64,000 bases of DNA. Origin: Nocardia beijingensis NBRC 16342 (GTDB taxonomy: Bacteria > Actinomycetota > Actinomycetes > Mycobacteriales > Mycobacteriaceae). Every line of letters starts with the position of its first letter. Within the stretch, counting starts at the first letter, position 1. This document shows, in pieces, positions 23,603 through 32,014 of the stretch. Both the position numbers and the translations under genes were made by a program. The stretch covers positions 1-64,000 of the forward strand of contig NZ_BDBC01000032.1 in NCBI RefSeq assembly GCF_001612785.1, given 5' to 3'. The notes beneath the pieces were generated by a model, which was not told the DNA's origin, searched no databases, and was given only the letters and a program-made list of their open reading frames with translations.

Positions 23603-25947
23603 TGGGAATCCTGGACCTGTTCGTGATACCGGCCGACGTCGTCCTCACTCCGGTCAGCGACCTCGACACCGAAGTCGCCGCGCTGTTCGACAGCCGCCCC
23701 GGCGACCTCGGTATCGCCCGCCCGGCCACCCGCGGCGTCACCACGATCATCGACCCCGACACCGCCGCGCTGATCGAGTTCTTCCGCGAGCCCACCACGA
23801 TCGTCGACGGAGTTCTCGCCTATTGCCGCCGGACCGGCGCCGACCCCGGAACCGTGCTCGAAACCTCTTACCCCGCCCTGACAACCCTGCGCGCCGAGGG
23901 CATTCTGGTTCCTGCGGCATCCGCTTCGGCTGAACCGATCGCCGCGTCGCTACCGGCCGGAACACCGATCGGCGCAGGCACCGTGGTCGCATCGGTCAAG
24001 GTGCTCGCCGACACCGAGGTCTACCGGATCCACATGCCCGGCCGCCGCGGCGCCGCGCTCAAGATCGCCGGTGCTGTCGCCACCGCCGCGGTCGAGGCGG
24101 GCCTCGCCCACGAAGCCAGGATCCTCGGCCTCGCCGTGCCGTCGACACCCACGCTGCTGGCACACGACGTGCTCGAGCGGCGGCGCTACCTCGTGATGGA
24201 GTGGTGCTACGGCGGCGACCTGTTCGAGGCCGCCGCTGTCGCGCGGCGGCTCGGCTCCCGCGCCGCACCCGAACTGCTCGACCTCGCCGCCCGGGTGCTC
24301 GACGCCTACGCCGATCTGCACGAACACGGAATCCTGCACGGCGACGTCCATCCGCGCAACGTTCTGGTCGGACCGTCCAACGAGATCACCGTGCTCGACT
24401 TCGGTCTGGCCGCCGCACCCGCGCACGCAATGCGCTCCCCGCTGCGCCGCGGCGGAATCGACCTCTACCACGAACCCGAACTCGCCCTGGCACTGCTCGC
24501 CGGCGCACCGGAACCCCCGCTGACCGAAGTCGGCGAGCAGTACTCGATCGCAGCGCTGCTGTACTTCGTCCTGACCGGCGCCCACACCCACGACTTCTCC
24601 ATGGAGAAGACCCGCATGCTCACCCAGCTCACCGAGCAACCACCTCAGCCCTTCGCTCGACGCGGCGCCGACGCTCTCGTCGCGGTCGAACCGTGCCTGC
24701 GCCGGGCCCTGAGCCACCACCCCGGCGACCGATACCGCTCCACCCGGGATTTCGCCACCGACTTCCAGGCCGCTCTGGCCAGCCACCATGCACTACCACC
24801 CCGACGTGATCCCCGGGAACTCACCGCTGTCGTCGACCACGTCCGCGCCGGCCTCGAACCCGCCGGCGACCAGGTGCCGCATCTGGAGCCGCCGACCGCG
24901 TCACTGACCTACGGCGCGGCCGGGCGCGCCTATGCGCTGCTGCTGCTCGCCGAATCCCGGCACGACGAAGAGCTGCTCGCCCGGGCCGATGTGTGGATCA
25001 CGCGCGCGCACAACGACATCGACGCCCGGGCGGCGTTCTTCAACGACGACACCGGTATCACCGCCGACGTCGTCGGACACTGCTCGCTGTTCCACCACGT
25101 CTGCGGCGTGCATTTCGTCCGGGCGCTGATCGCCCAGGCCCGCGGCGACACCGCCGCCGCCGACCGCGCGGTCCACGACTACATCCAGGCCGCGGCCACT
25201 GTCGGCCACGATGACGTCGCGTTCGGTCGCGCCGGGATCCTGCTCGGCTGCGCGCACCTGCTGACCCGCATCCACGACGACTCCGCCTCGGCCCTGCGCG
25301 CCCTCGGCGACCACCTCTACCGGCGGCTCCTCACCCTGATCGAGCCCGGCTCGTCGCCCTTGGACGCCGACGGCACCAGTCTGGGCATCGCGCACGGCCT
25401 CGCGGGGATTCTCTACGCCATCCTGCACTGGGCCCACGCCTGCGAGCTCCGGCCACCCGCAGGCGCGCTGCGCCATCACCTCGACGAACTGGCTGCCCTT
25501 GCGGTCCCGGCCGGGCGCGGCCTGCACTGGCCGCTGCGCCGCGGGGAACCGGCCATCGACGGTCCGCTCACCGCCAGCTGGTGCAACGGCAGCGCCGGAC
25601 ACGTGTTCCTCTGGTTACAGGCCCACCGCGCCTTCGACGACGCGCACTACGCCCTGCTCGCGCGGCTCGCAGGCTGGACCTGCCTGTCCCCACCGCCGGG
25701 GACCGCCACCGACGATCTGTGCTGCGGAACGGCCGGCCGCTGCTACGCCCTGCTCGCACTCGCCGCCGCCACCGGCGAGTACGCCTGGCTCGACCGCGCA
25801 CGCGCCCTGGCCGACGAACTGACCCGCCGCCCCTTGCGCCTGCCCACTCCCACCAGCCTCTACCACGGCGAACCCGGCCTCGCGGTCCTCGCTACCCACC
25901 TCACCGACCCGGCCTACGCCTACATGCCCGTCTTCCAAACGCTCTGA
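23602..25947 (+). CDS. Ser/Thr kinase fused to LanC-type cyclase
   Basis: The protein has 781 residues. After about 110 family-specific N-terminal residues comes a protein-kinase fold: ATP lysine in AALKIAG (Lys 154), catalytic loop HGDVHPRN (about 246-253) and metal DFG (Asp 266). From about residue 430 a LanC alpha-toroid follows, with zinc motifs SWCNGSAG (Cys 661) and DLCCGTAG (Cys 707, 708). Canonical LanC has Cys-His at the second motif, while here it is Cys-Cys, as in the promiscuous ProcM-like cyclases. Class III/IV synthetases fuse a lyase in front of the kinase; none is present here, and the lyase-like domain is the separate upstream gene. Kinase plus cyclase should phosphorylate the substrate and close thioether rings. 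Confidence 0.9.
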   Translation: MGILDLFVIPADVVLTPVSDLDTEVAALFDSRPGDLGIARPATRGVTTIIDPDTAALIEFFREPTTIVDGVLAYCRRTGADPGTVLETSYPALTTLRAEGILVPAASASAEPIAASLPAGTPIGAGTVVASVKVLADTEVYRIHMPGRRGAALKIAGAVATAAVEAGLAHEARILGLAVPSTPTLLAHDVLERRRYLVMEWCYGGDLFEAAAVARRLGSRAAPELLDLAARVLDAYADLHEHGILHGDVHPRNVLVGPSNEITVLDFGLAAAPAHAMRSPLRRGGIDLYHEPELALALLAGAPEPPLTEVGEQYSIAALLYFVLTGAHTHDFSMEKTRMLTQLTEQPPQPFARRGADALVAVEPCLRRALSHHPGDRYRSTRDFATDFQAALASHHALPPRRDPRELTAVVDHVRAGLEPAGDQVPHLEPPTASLTYGAAGRAYALLLLAESRHDEELLARADVWITRAHNDIDARAAFFNDDTGITADVVGHCSLFHHVCGVHFVRALIAQARGDTAAADRAVHDYIQAAATVGHDDVAFGRAGILLGCAHLLTRIHDDSASALRALGDHLYRRLLTLIEPGSSPLDADGTSLGIAHGLAGILYAILHWAHACELRPPAGALRHHLDELAALAVPAGRGLHWPLRRGEPAIDGPLTASWCNGSAGHVFLWLQAHRAFDDAHYALLARLAGWTCLSPPPGTATDDLCCGTAGRCYALLALAAATGEYAWLDRARALADELTRRPLRLPTPTSLYHGEPGLAVLATHLTDPAYAYMPVFQTL

Positions 25948-26458
25948 ACGACGTGAATCGCCACCAGAGCGGGGGAGTGTCTGATCTCCGGTAAATGCGA
26001 CCTCGGTCTGACTGGCCGAGCCTGAGGGTTCGGTGGGAAGGATCGTTTGATGTCGGAGACACTCGAATCCGTGGTGGATGCGGTGGATCGCGAGGCTGGC
26101 CCGGCAGCTGGTGGCCCAGGCCAAACAGCTTCCGAACATCGTCAGGCGGGCGATCGGCGGGGTGGCCGGCCAGCTGGTGCGTTCGATCTTCGGAGATTTC
26201 CCGGTGCCGTCCAGGAGGGCCTGCTGGGGTTTCGTCCCGAATATTCCGCACACGAGTCGTGACCCACTGACGGGTTTCGCTGACCTACGGTTGCGCCGGT
26301 CGCTGTGGGTGAGGGTTGGTGCGGGTCGGAAACGTTCGTTTCTGACCCATCACGCCCACGGCGGCATGCGGCAGAACAGTGGCGTTCGCCGACATCCGTG
26401 AGAACTGCGCTGGGTTGCTTGGCGGGGGAGTCCTGGGCGATCGCCGCTCAACGCTGGG
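25948..26458. other. No gene recognised downstream of the kinase-LanC gene
   Basis: About 510 bases. Frames on both strands reach about 110 codons but are Arg/Pro/His-rich with no motif, and none has a good start site. No precursor-like small gene and no transporter or peptidase is seen here. It may be debris of a past insertion, but I cannot identify an element. Confidence 0.4.
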
Positions 26459-27064
26459 TTATTGCGCTGGCCTGCAATCCTTCTCGGCCAATGCCGCCCA
26501 CGCGGCGATCAACAAATCGTAGGCGTCGACCACGATATCGTCGGGGATCCCGTCGGGGGTCAGTAGCTTCTGAACCAGAAGACCGTCTTCGAGGGCGTGC
26601 ACTATGAGCGCCAGAAGAGCGGGATCGGCGGGAGGATGCGGTAATTCGTGGGTGATTCCGGTGGCGATGGCGTTGCGGGCGGTGAGTTCGCGTTCGGCCA
26701 GACGTGATCGCAGTTGGGGGTTGCGCAGGATGTGGAGTACGAGTTCGAGCCGTAATGCCAGCCATTCGTCGAGGTGACGGGCACGGGCGCGATTGAACTC
26801 GCGCAAAGGTTCCCGGTTGGTGTGGTCGAGTCGGGCGACTTCGTCGAGCTCGTGCTGTGTTCGTCGGGTGAGGAGTTCGAGTGTGAGTTCATGCTTGTCC
26901 GCGAAGTTGCCGTAGAAGGCTCCTCGGGAGTATCCGGCGCGTTCGGCTATCTGCTCTACCGAGGTGCCGTTGACACCCCGTTCGGCGAACAACTCCGCGG
27001 CGGCGTCGAGCAGCCGGTCCCGGGTCTGCTGTCGGCTCTCTTCGCGGCTGAGACGCTGATTCAT
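26459..27064 (-). CDS. TetR-family regulator
   Basis: The 201-residue protein has a textbook TetR HTH (RDRLLDAAAELFAERGVNGT, IAERAGYSRGAFYGNFADKH) and a TetR_C_6-like ligand domain. It is divergent from an amidase gene with only 33 bp between starts. A TGTAT-CTGA-ATACA palindrome sits in this gap, so the protein most likely represses both itself and the amidase. Ligand unknown. Confidence 0.92.
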   Translation of the reverse strand: MNQRLSREESRQQTRDRLLDAAAELFAERGVNGTSVEQIAERAGYSRGAFYGNFADKHELTLELLTRRTQHELDEVARLDHTNREPLREFNRARARHLDEWLALRLELVLHILRNPQLRSRLAERELTARNAIATGITHELPHPPADPALLALIVHALEDGLLVQKLLTPDGIPDDIVVDAYDLLIAAWAALAEKDCRPAQ

Positions 27065-27073
27065 ATTCGATAG

Positions 27074-27087
27074 TGTATCTGAATACA
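27074..27087. promoter_or_regulatory. TetR operator candidate (TGTAT-N4-ATACA)
   Basis: TGTATCTGAATACA lies between the divergent TetR (start 27064) and amidase (start 27098) genes, only 10 bp from each start. Its 5-bp arms and AT-rich character in a GC-rich genome make it a good operator candidate. Confidence 0.6.
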
Positions 27088-27097
27088 GCTATGTATA

Positions 27098-28543
27098 TTG
27101 CGCCGAGTGGAGCATTTATACGAGGCGACGGCCGTGCAGATCGCCGCAGCCGTGGCCGCGGGGGAGATCAGCGCGGTCGACGTGGTCAGCGCACATCTGG
27201 CGAGGATCGAGGCGGTCAACCCGGCAGTGAACGCGGTAACGAACGTGCTGGCCGACGGCGCTCTCGATGCCGCACGCGCGATCGACCGGCGGCGCGCGGC
27301 GGGCGAAGCGCTGGGCCCGCTGGCCGGGGTCCCGTTCACGGTGAAGGAGAACATCCATGTCGCGGGCTCGGCCACGACGATGGGTGTGCCGGCCATGCGG
27401 AACCTGGTGGCCGCCGCCGATGCGCCGCCGGTGCGCCGATTGCGCGCGGCTGGGGCGGTACCTATCGGCCGAACCAACCTGCCTGATCTGACGATTGCCG
27501 GTCTGCACACAACGAGCACGCTGTACGGCGATACGCGCAACCCGTGGGATCCGGATGGTCGGACACCGGGTGGGACGAGTGGTGGCGACGGCGTAGCGGT
27601 AGCCACCGGCATGGCGCCGCTGGGACTGGGAAACGATTCTGGTGGCTCGCTACGCAATCCGGCGACCTTCAATGGGATCACCGCACTCAAACCCACCTAC
27701 GGCCGATTCCCTGCGGACCACCGAATCAGTGGTCGCGAACCGACACTGGCGTCACAACTGTTCCCAGTCGACGGTCCACTCGCTCGGTCGGTGGCGGATC
27801 TGCAGCTGGCGTTCGACGTACTCGCCGGTGCCGACGCGCAAGATCCCAGGGTCGTTCCCGCCCCGCTGGATGGTCCGCCGCTGAGCGGCCCCGTCACGGT
27901 CGGGCTGGTGACCGACCTCGATGGTGACCGAATGCATCCCGACGTGCGCGCCGGATTGGCCGCTGCGGCGGACGCCTTGGCCGATGCCGGCTACCGGATC
28001 GAAGAAGTGCAGGCACCCGCGCTGGCTGAGGCGCTGGCGGTCTATTCCGGATTGATCAGCACCGAATTCTCTTTGGTCTGGCCCACACTGCAGCCGCTGC
28101 TGAGCGAAACCAGTCGCCTGCACATGGAGTTGATGATGCGTCGGCAACCACCATCGGACCTGTCCGGCTACATCCAGCTGACCGCTGCGAGGCTAGGTGT
28201 GCAGCGCGTGTGGACGCAGTTCCTCGACCGGTATCCGCTACTACTCGGCCCGGTCTACACCGAATTGCCGCCACCACCATCGGTTCCGGTCGACGCGGAC
28301 GAGCAGCAGCGAACGATGAGCCCGTTGCGCTTGTGCACGGCCACCACCCTGGTCGGAGTTCCAGCGGTAGCTGTTGCGGCTGGTGTGATCGGCGGGCTAC
28401 CTCAGGGCGTTCAGGTCATCGGCCGGATGTATCGGGAAGACCTGTGCCTGACCGCGGCAAGCGCCATCGAGCAACGCTTGGGGGTGCTGACCCCGATCAA
28501 CCCGACAGCGGCGGCCGAACAGCGAAGCACGCAGATCGGCTAG
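27098..28543 (+). CDS. Amidase signature family enzyme
   Basis: The protein has 481 residues from TTG 27098; a GTG at 27107 is an alternative, and there is no ATG nearby. The amidase-signature triad is visible: catalytic Lys in PFTVKENIHV (about residue 84), cis-Ser in GGTSGGDG (about 158) and nucleophile Ser in LGNDSGGSLRNPATFNG (about 182). Two deviations from the common GSSGGSA and GSDIGGSIR patterns (GTSGG, GNDSGG) may reflect substrate range. Family members hydrolyse aliphatic or aryl amides. It is a single gene controlled by the divergent TetR. No GatB/GatC homologues are adjacent, so it is not the tRNA amidotransferase. Confidence 0.92.
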   Translation: MRRVEHLYEATAVQIAAAVAAGEISAVDVVSAHLARIEAVNPAVNAVTNVLADGALDAARAIDRRRAAGEALGPLAGVPFTVKENIHVAGSATTMGVPAMRNLVAAADAPPVRRLRAAGAVPIGRTNLPDLTIAGLHTTSTLYGDTRNPWDPDGRTPGGTSGGDGVAVATGMAPLGLGNDSGGSLRNPATFNGITALKPTYGRFPADHRISGREPTLASQLFPVDGPLARSVADLQLAFDVLAGADAQDPRVVPAPLDGPPLSGPVTVGLVTDLDGDRMHPDVRAGLAAAADALADAGYRIEEVQAPALAEALAVYSGLISTEFSLVWPTLQPLLSETSRLHMELMMRRQPPSDLSGYIQLTAARLGVQRVWTQFLDRYPLLLGPVYTELPPPPSVPVDADEQQRTMSPLRLCTATTLVGVPAVAVAAGVIGGLPQGVQVIGRMYREDLCLTAASAIEQRLGVLTPINPTAAAEQRSTQIG

Positions 28544-28572
28544 CCTGCTCCAGGCTGCTCAGACATGTGCAT

Positions 28573-28803
28573 GCGTTGCCGAGGATTTCGTCGAGCACGT
28601 AGTGGGCTTCGCGGCGGGTGGTGATGATGACCTTGGTGCCGTAGGTGGTGTGCTGGTCCGTGACATGGGTGTAGGTCGACAGCCCCTCGGCGGCGAACCA
28701 TTGATTGGCTACGCGAGCAGTGGTGGACTTACCGCGCGTAGGGAACCGTTGCCCGTCCGGCGACGACAACGTGCCGGTACCGCAAGCACTGGTCAGCGGC
28801 AGC
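28573..28803 (-). pseudogene. Tn3-family transposase fragment
   Basis: The minus strand encodes ACGTGTLSSPDGQRFPTRGK, then VANQWFAAEGLSTYTHVTDQ and HTTYGTKVIITTRREAHYVL, the internal DDE region of Tn3-family transposases. Only about 75 residues remain, with neither end of the protein and no terminal inverted repeats seen. It abuts an IS110 remnant, so one element probably inserted in or recombined with the other before decay. Confidence 0.85.
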
Positions 28804-28869
28804 CGCTGGTTGTAGCCGATGATCGCCAGATTCGCCGCCCGCCGCGCCTACCACACATACACACTCCGC

Positions 28870-29003
28870 TGTCCAGGCCAGGATGTCAGGCCTGCGCAGG
28901 AGGCCAGAAGTCCCGAGTAGGCGAACCTGGTCAGTTCACCGCCGGTCTGGGCGAGGAAATTTGCGCCGAGGCTGGGGCCCATGCCGGGCATCGACAGTGT
29001 CAT
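28870..29003 (-). pseudogene. IS110-family transposase fragment
   Basis: The stretch encodes SMPGMGPSLGANFLAQTGGE followed by LTRFAYSGLLASCAGL, the conserved C-terminal (IS116/IS110/IS902) domain. About 45 residues survive. It interrupts the end of the alpha/beta hydrolase gene that follows on the same strand and borders the Tn3 remnant. Confidence 0.78.
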
Positions 29004-29322
29004 TCAGCTCTCTGGCCTTCTCATCATCGATGACGTCACCGTTCCGATAATCGCGGCTGTCGATGGTGCGCTTCTTGTAGTCCAGCTGGGGATTCAGTAG
29101 AGCGAGGCCCAGGTCGTCTCGTCGCTTGGCGCAGTAGTAGGCACAGATGCCGCCGCCGAAGCTGGCGCCCAGCAGGCTGATCTGTCGCGCACCGCTCGCC
29201 TCTCGCAAGGAGGCAACGGCGACGCGGATGTCGTTGAGGATCATCGATAGCGTGAGTTCTTCCTGTCGTCCTTCGCTTTCGCCGTGACCGCGTAGATCGA
29301 AACGGAGCGACGCGACCCCCAC
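29004..29322 (-). pseudogene. Truncated alpha/beta hydrolase
   Basis: About 105 residues of a serine hydrolase remain: VASLRFDLRGHGESEGRQEE (oxyanion region) and ISLLGASFGGGICAYYCAKR with the nucleophile elbow G-A-S-F-G. The N-terminal strand is lost at the IS5 junction (about 29322) and everything after the elbow domain at the IS110 junction (about 29003), so the catalytic Asp and His are missing. Both ends coincide with transposase debris, a clear record of double truncation. Confidence 0.8.
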
Positions 29323-29766
29323 TCCGCAAGGCCGTCAGGCCGTGGCAGACGGTGTGGAAGCCGCTACGCCGCCGCCGGCACCTGGGACCGGGTGCTGACC
29401 GCGCTGCTGGCGCTGGCCGACACCACCGGTGATCTGGACTGGGTTGTGTCGATCGACTCGACGATCGTGCGCGCGCATCAGCACGCCGCCGGCGCCCGCA
29501 CCGCCGGCCCGGAGTGCGATTTATAAACCGGTCGACCACGGGCTTGGGCCGTTCGCGGGGCGGGCTGGCGACAAAGGCCCATGTGGCAACAGATGGTCAC
29601 GGCCGCGGCTTGGCCGTGCTGATCACGCCCGGGCAGGCAGCGGACTCGCCGATGCTGCCCGCGGTGCTCGAGCAGGTGGCGGTGCCCCGGCTCGACGGTG
29701 GCCGACCCCGGCGCAATCCCGACACGGTCATCGCGGATAAGGCGTACTCGGCGGCTTCGAACCGGA
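29323..29766 (+). pseudogene. IS5-family transposase remnant
   Basis: The plus strand encodes, in two frames, GTWDRVLTALLALADTTGDL and SIDSTIVRAHQHAAGAR, then HGLGRSRGGLATKAH, LAVLITPGQAADSPMLP and DTVIADKAYS. This is the DDE transposase of the IS5/IS4811 type. A frameshift with a stop near 29525 and loss of the C terminus make it dead. It is fused in frame to an HxlR-like sequence at about 29766. Confidence 0.83.
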
Positions 29767-29777
29767 ACTGCTCGATC

Positions 29778-30065
29778 ATGGCCGCGCTGGACCTCTTCGG
29801 CCGTCGGTGGACGCTGCGGATTCTCTGGGAACTGCGTGCGGGTCCGCTCGGTGCGCGCACGCTGCTGACACGGTGCGCAGGTCTGTCATCCAGTGTCCTC
29901 TACCAGCGGCTTCGCGAACTCATATCAAGCGGAATCATCGCCCCCGCGGCCGATGGCTACGAACCCACGATGTTGCCGCACGATTGCGGTCCGGGTTCGC
30001 GAGTTACGTTGTCGCCCTGCGACTTCCCACTGCTGGAGGAAGGTTCTCAGATTTTTCTGAGGTAG
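29778..30065 (+). pseudogene. HxlR-type regulator fragment
   Basis: From ATG 29778 the 95-residue product has the HxlR winged helix (ALDLFGRRWTLRILWELRAG, SSSVLYQRLRELISSGII). From about residue 62 the sequence no longer follows the family (MLPHDCGPGSRVTLSPCDF), which suggests a frameshift that replaces the wing end and dimer helix. The N-terminal Cys region (NRNCSIMAALDL) is read in frame from the IS5 remnant. It could still make a short DNA-binding protein, but decay is more likely. Confidence 0.65.
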
Positions 30066-30121
30066 CCCCGATACGTTTTGTCCAGTTTGCCCTATGTCAG
30101 ACAAGCAACTCAGGGAGCTGT

Positions 30122-30862
30122 ATGCCTGCCATGAGCCTCACCGCGCCGCATCGCGCGCTCGTTCTCGCCTACGGATCATTGCTCGCAACTGTTGCGGGCT
30201 TCGTCAATGCCGTGGCCCTCCTGACTTTAGCCGTCCCGGTTGCCAATGTGACCGCGACCACAACGCAGCTGGGGATGGACGCTGCCAGCCCGTGGATGTT
30301 CGAAACAAGCCTGCTCGCCGCGATCATCATCGGATTCCTGGTGGGAGCCGCGTCGGCCGGTGCGGTGCTGGCGCCGGCGAAAACACATGCGGGAGCTCGG
30401 CACAGCGCCATCATGACCGGTGAGGCGTTGCTGCTGTTTCTCGCCTTCACCTGGTCGGGAGACGTGCTGTCGATCTTCCTCGCCGCGCTCGCCTGCGGGC
30501 TGCAGAACGGAACGAGTTCCAGTTTGCGGACGATGCAGATCCGCACCACCCACTTCACCGGCACCATTACCGACCTCGGCCTGCTGATCGGGCGTTCACG
30601 ACGGCACCGTTTCGACAGTTGGCGGGCCGCAGTGCTGTCGGCCACGGTCATCACGTTCATCTCTGGCAGCGTCGCGGGCACCATCCTCGCCAACCGGATC
30701 GGCGAGGCGGCACTGCTGTTGCCCGCCGCGGTCTGCGTCCTCATCGCCGTGGCCGGTCTCGCCTACGACCGTCAACGTCCCGTGCTCGCGTCGCCGGCCG
30801 AATCCGGACCAACAACCGCCGATCGCGAGGGGCCGGAACTTCGACGAGCCGGAGTTTCATAA
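30122..30862 (+). CDS. YoaK family (DUF1275) membrane protein
   Basis: The 246-residue integral membrane protein has about six hydrophobic segments. Family hallmarks are GSLLATVAGFVNAVALLTL, VTATTTQLG, ALACGLQNGTSSSLR and IRTTHFTGTITDLGLLIGR. DUF1275 proteins are widespread and of unknown function, with a transporter-like fold suspected. GGAGCTGT precedes the ATG; a second ATG 9 bp later is possible. It is monocistronic, lying just after the IS/HxlR debris. Confidence 0.88.
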   Translation: MPAMSLTAPHRALVLAYGSLLATVAGFVNAVALLTLAVPVANVTATTTQLGMDAASPWMFETSLLAAIIIGFLVGAASAGAVLAPAKTHAGARHSAIMTGEALLLFLAFTWSGDVLSIFLAALACGLQNGTSSSLRTMQIRTTHFTGTITDLGLLIGRSRRHRFDSWRAAVLSATVITFISGSVAGTILANRIGEAALLLPAAVCVLIAVAGLAYDRQRPVLASPAESGPTTADREGPELRRAGVS

Positions 30863-31204
30863 CAGCGAACCGGAGGATGGCCTGCGTGAAGGAGACACAG
30901 GCCCCGTGTCCGGCGAGCAGGCCGTTATCGACGGTGGTTGGGGCCGACGTTGACCGCGTTCCATTTCTGCGGCGCCGACTCCGACGTCGTCGACGGCGTG
31001 CTGCTCGAGCTGAAAACGCGACTGGGTGCCGTTACCGAGTCCGGGCGGGCGAACTCGCCGGCGCAACATCGACTCGCCACGCCGAATTCCGGAGATCAGC
31101 ACGGCACAGCGACAACAACGCCGGTGCCGACCGTTGCGGCTGCACGATTTCGGCCAAGGAAATGAGCACTCCACGGCTGTCGACTGCGGTGGAGTGTGGT
31201 GGCC
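30863..31204. other. Intergenic region with a possible SDR C-terminal scrap
   Basis: At about 30895-30951 the plus strand reads TGPVSGEQAVIDGGW and stops soon after, similar to the last residues of short-chain dehydrogenases. With nothing upstream it would be a tiny relic. An inverted repeat, CACTCCAC (31167-31174) with GTGGAGTG (31189-31196), precedes the DUF202 start and may be an operator. The rest holds no recognised gene. Confidence 0.4.
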
Positions 31205-31582
31205 ATGAAGCAATCGTGTGAGGCTGAGCGCGAGTCGCTCGGTGATGGCGAGACGGCGGAGCGCGTAGTCGACTACCGGTTCACTCTGGCGGCCGAGCGA
31301 ACATTCCTGGCTTGGATTCGCACCGCATTGGCACTCCTGGCAGGCGGCGTCGCTGTGCACGAACTGGTGCGGACCTTCGCGACTCCGGCGATCGCGGTGC
31401 TGGCGACAGCGGCTATCGGGCTTGCCACCGCGGTGGCGGTCGGCGCGTACCTGCGCTGGCGGGCGATCGACAGCGCCATCCGCCGAGACCGTCCACTCCC
31501 GAGTTCGATTCTCATTCCGGCGCTTGCCGGTGCGGTAACGGTGCTCTGCGTGCTGGCCGGCGTGGCCGTGGCCACGGCGTGA
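31205..31582 (+). CDS. DUF202 (YidH-type) membrane protein 1
   Basis: The protein is 125 residues from ATG 31205; a GTG at 31196 would add three. It has the DUF202 signature FTLAAERTFLAWIRTALALL, followed by two more membrane helices (IAVLATAAIGLATAVAVGA, ILIPALAGAVTVLCVLAGV). DUF202 proteins are small three-helix membrane proteins of unknown function, frequently encoded in pairs as here. The stop overlaps the GTG of the second copy (GTGA), so the pair is translationally coupled and likely forms a hetero-oligomer. Confidence 0.88.
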   Translation: MKQSCEAERESLGDGETAERVVDYRFTLAAERTFLAWIRTALALLAGGVAVHELVRTFATPAIAVLATAAIGLATAVAVGAYLRWRAIDSAIRRDRPLPSSILIPALAGAVTVLCVLAGVAVATA

Positions 31583-31893
31583 GCAGCCCTGGCCGGGATC
31601 CGGGGCTGCAAGCCGAGCGCACCGCGTTGGCCTGGCGGCGCACCGCGGCGTCGGCGATGGCTGTGGCGCTGTTGCTGGTGCACTTCTCCCTGCGATGGGG
31701 GAACGCGCCGACGGGTGTCATACCCGTGGTGGTGGCGGCTGCGGCGCTCGCGATTCTCGCGGTCGCTGCGTACCGCCGAGGGCGACGGCTGCAGGTCGAT
31801 TACAGCGGAATGGTCCCAACGGTGGCGCTATCGACCGCGACGGCGATCGTGGCGTCGTCCGCGGTAGTGATCGTTGCAGTCGTCTTGCGGTGA
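31579..31893 (+). CDS. DUF202 membrane protein 2
   Basis: The 104-residue protein starts with GTG 31579 inside the stop of the preceding gene. It carries LQAERTALAWRRTAASAMAV, the DUF202 signature, and two further membrane helices (VIPVVVAAAALAILAVAA, STATAIVASSAVVIVAVV). Together with the first copy it resembles the YidH/YidG pair of enterobacteria. Function unknown. Confidence 0.87.
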   Translation: MSSPGRDPGLQAERTALAWRRTAASAMAVALLLVHFSLRWGNAPTGVIPVVVAAAALAILAVAAYRRGRRLQVDYSGMVPTVALSTATAIVASSAVVIVAVVLR

Positions 31894-31925
31894 CGTTGAC
31901 CACACGAACGATAGGGCGTGATACT

Positions 31926-31941
31926 GTAGTCGAGTGACTAC
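31926..31941. promoter_or_regulatory. GTAGTC-N4-GACTAC operator copy 1
   Basis: GTAGTCGAGTGACTAC is identical in its arms to the sites at 41433, 41466 and 42133. It covers a GTG at 31934, the same offset as the TetR start codon inside the 41466 site. No intact gene starts here; only a short open stretch follows before the end of the alkylsulfatase gene. Confidence 0.7.
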
Positions 31942-32014
31942 AACGCAGTCGATCACGGGCGCATCCCCGCGCGGTGGTCCGGTCGGTCCGCCCGCGAGAG
32001 TGCGCCGACAAGGT
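31934..32014 (+). pseudogene. Possible truncated N terminus of a TetR-like gene
   Basis: From GTG 31934 the frame reads TTTQSITGASPRGGPVG, loosely like the disordered start of the TetR protein at 41474 (TTKGATKSGDGSVPVG). The operator sits at the same offset. After about 27 codons the sequence collides with the oppositely oriented alkylsulfatase gene and no HTH follows. The first residues are dictated by the palindrome itself, so the similarity is weak evidence. Confidence 0.3.

Noticed and set aside
26078..26401. Plus-strand frame with an amphipathic helix-like start
   Set aside because: No family resemblance, no start signal and frames on both strands look equally random.
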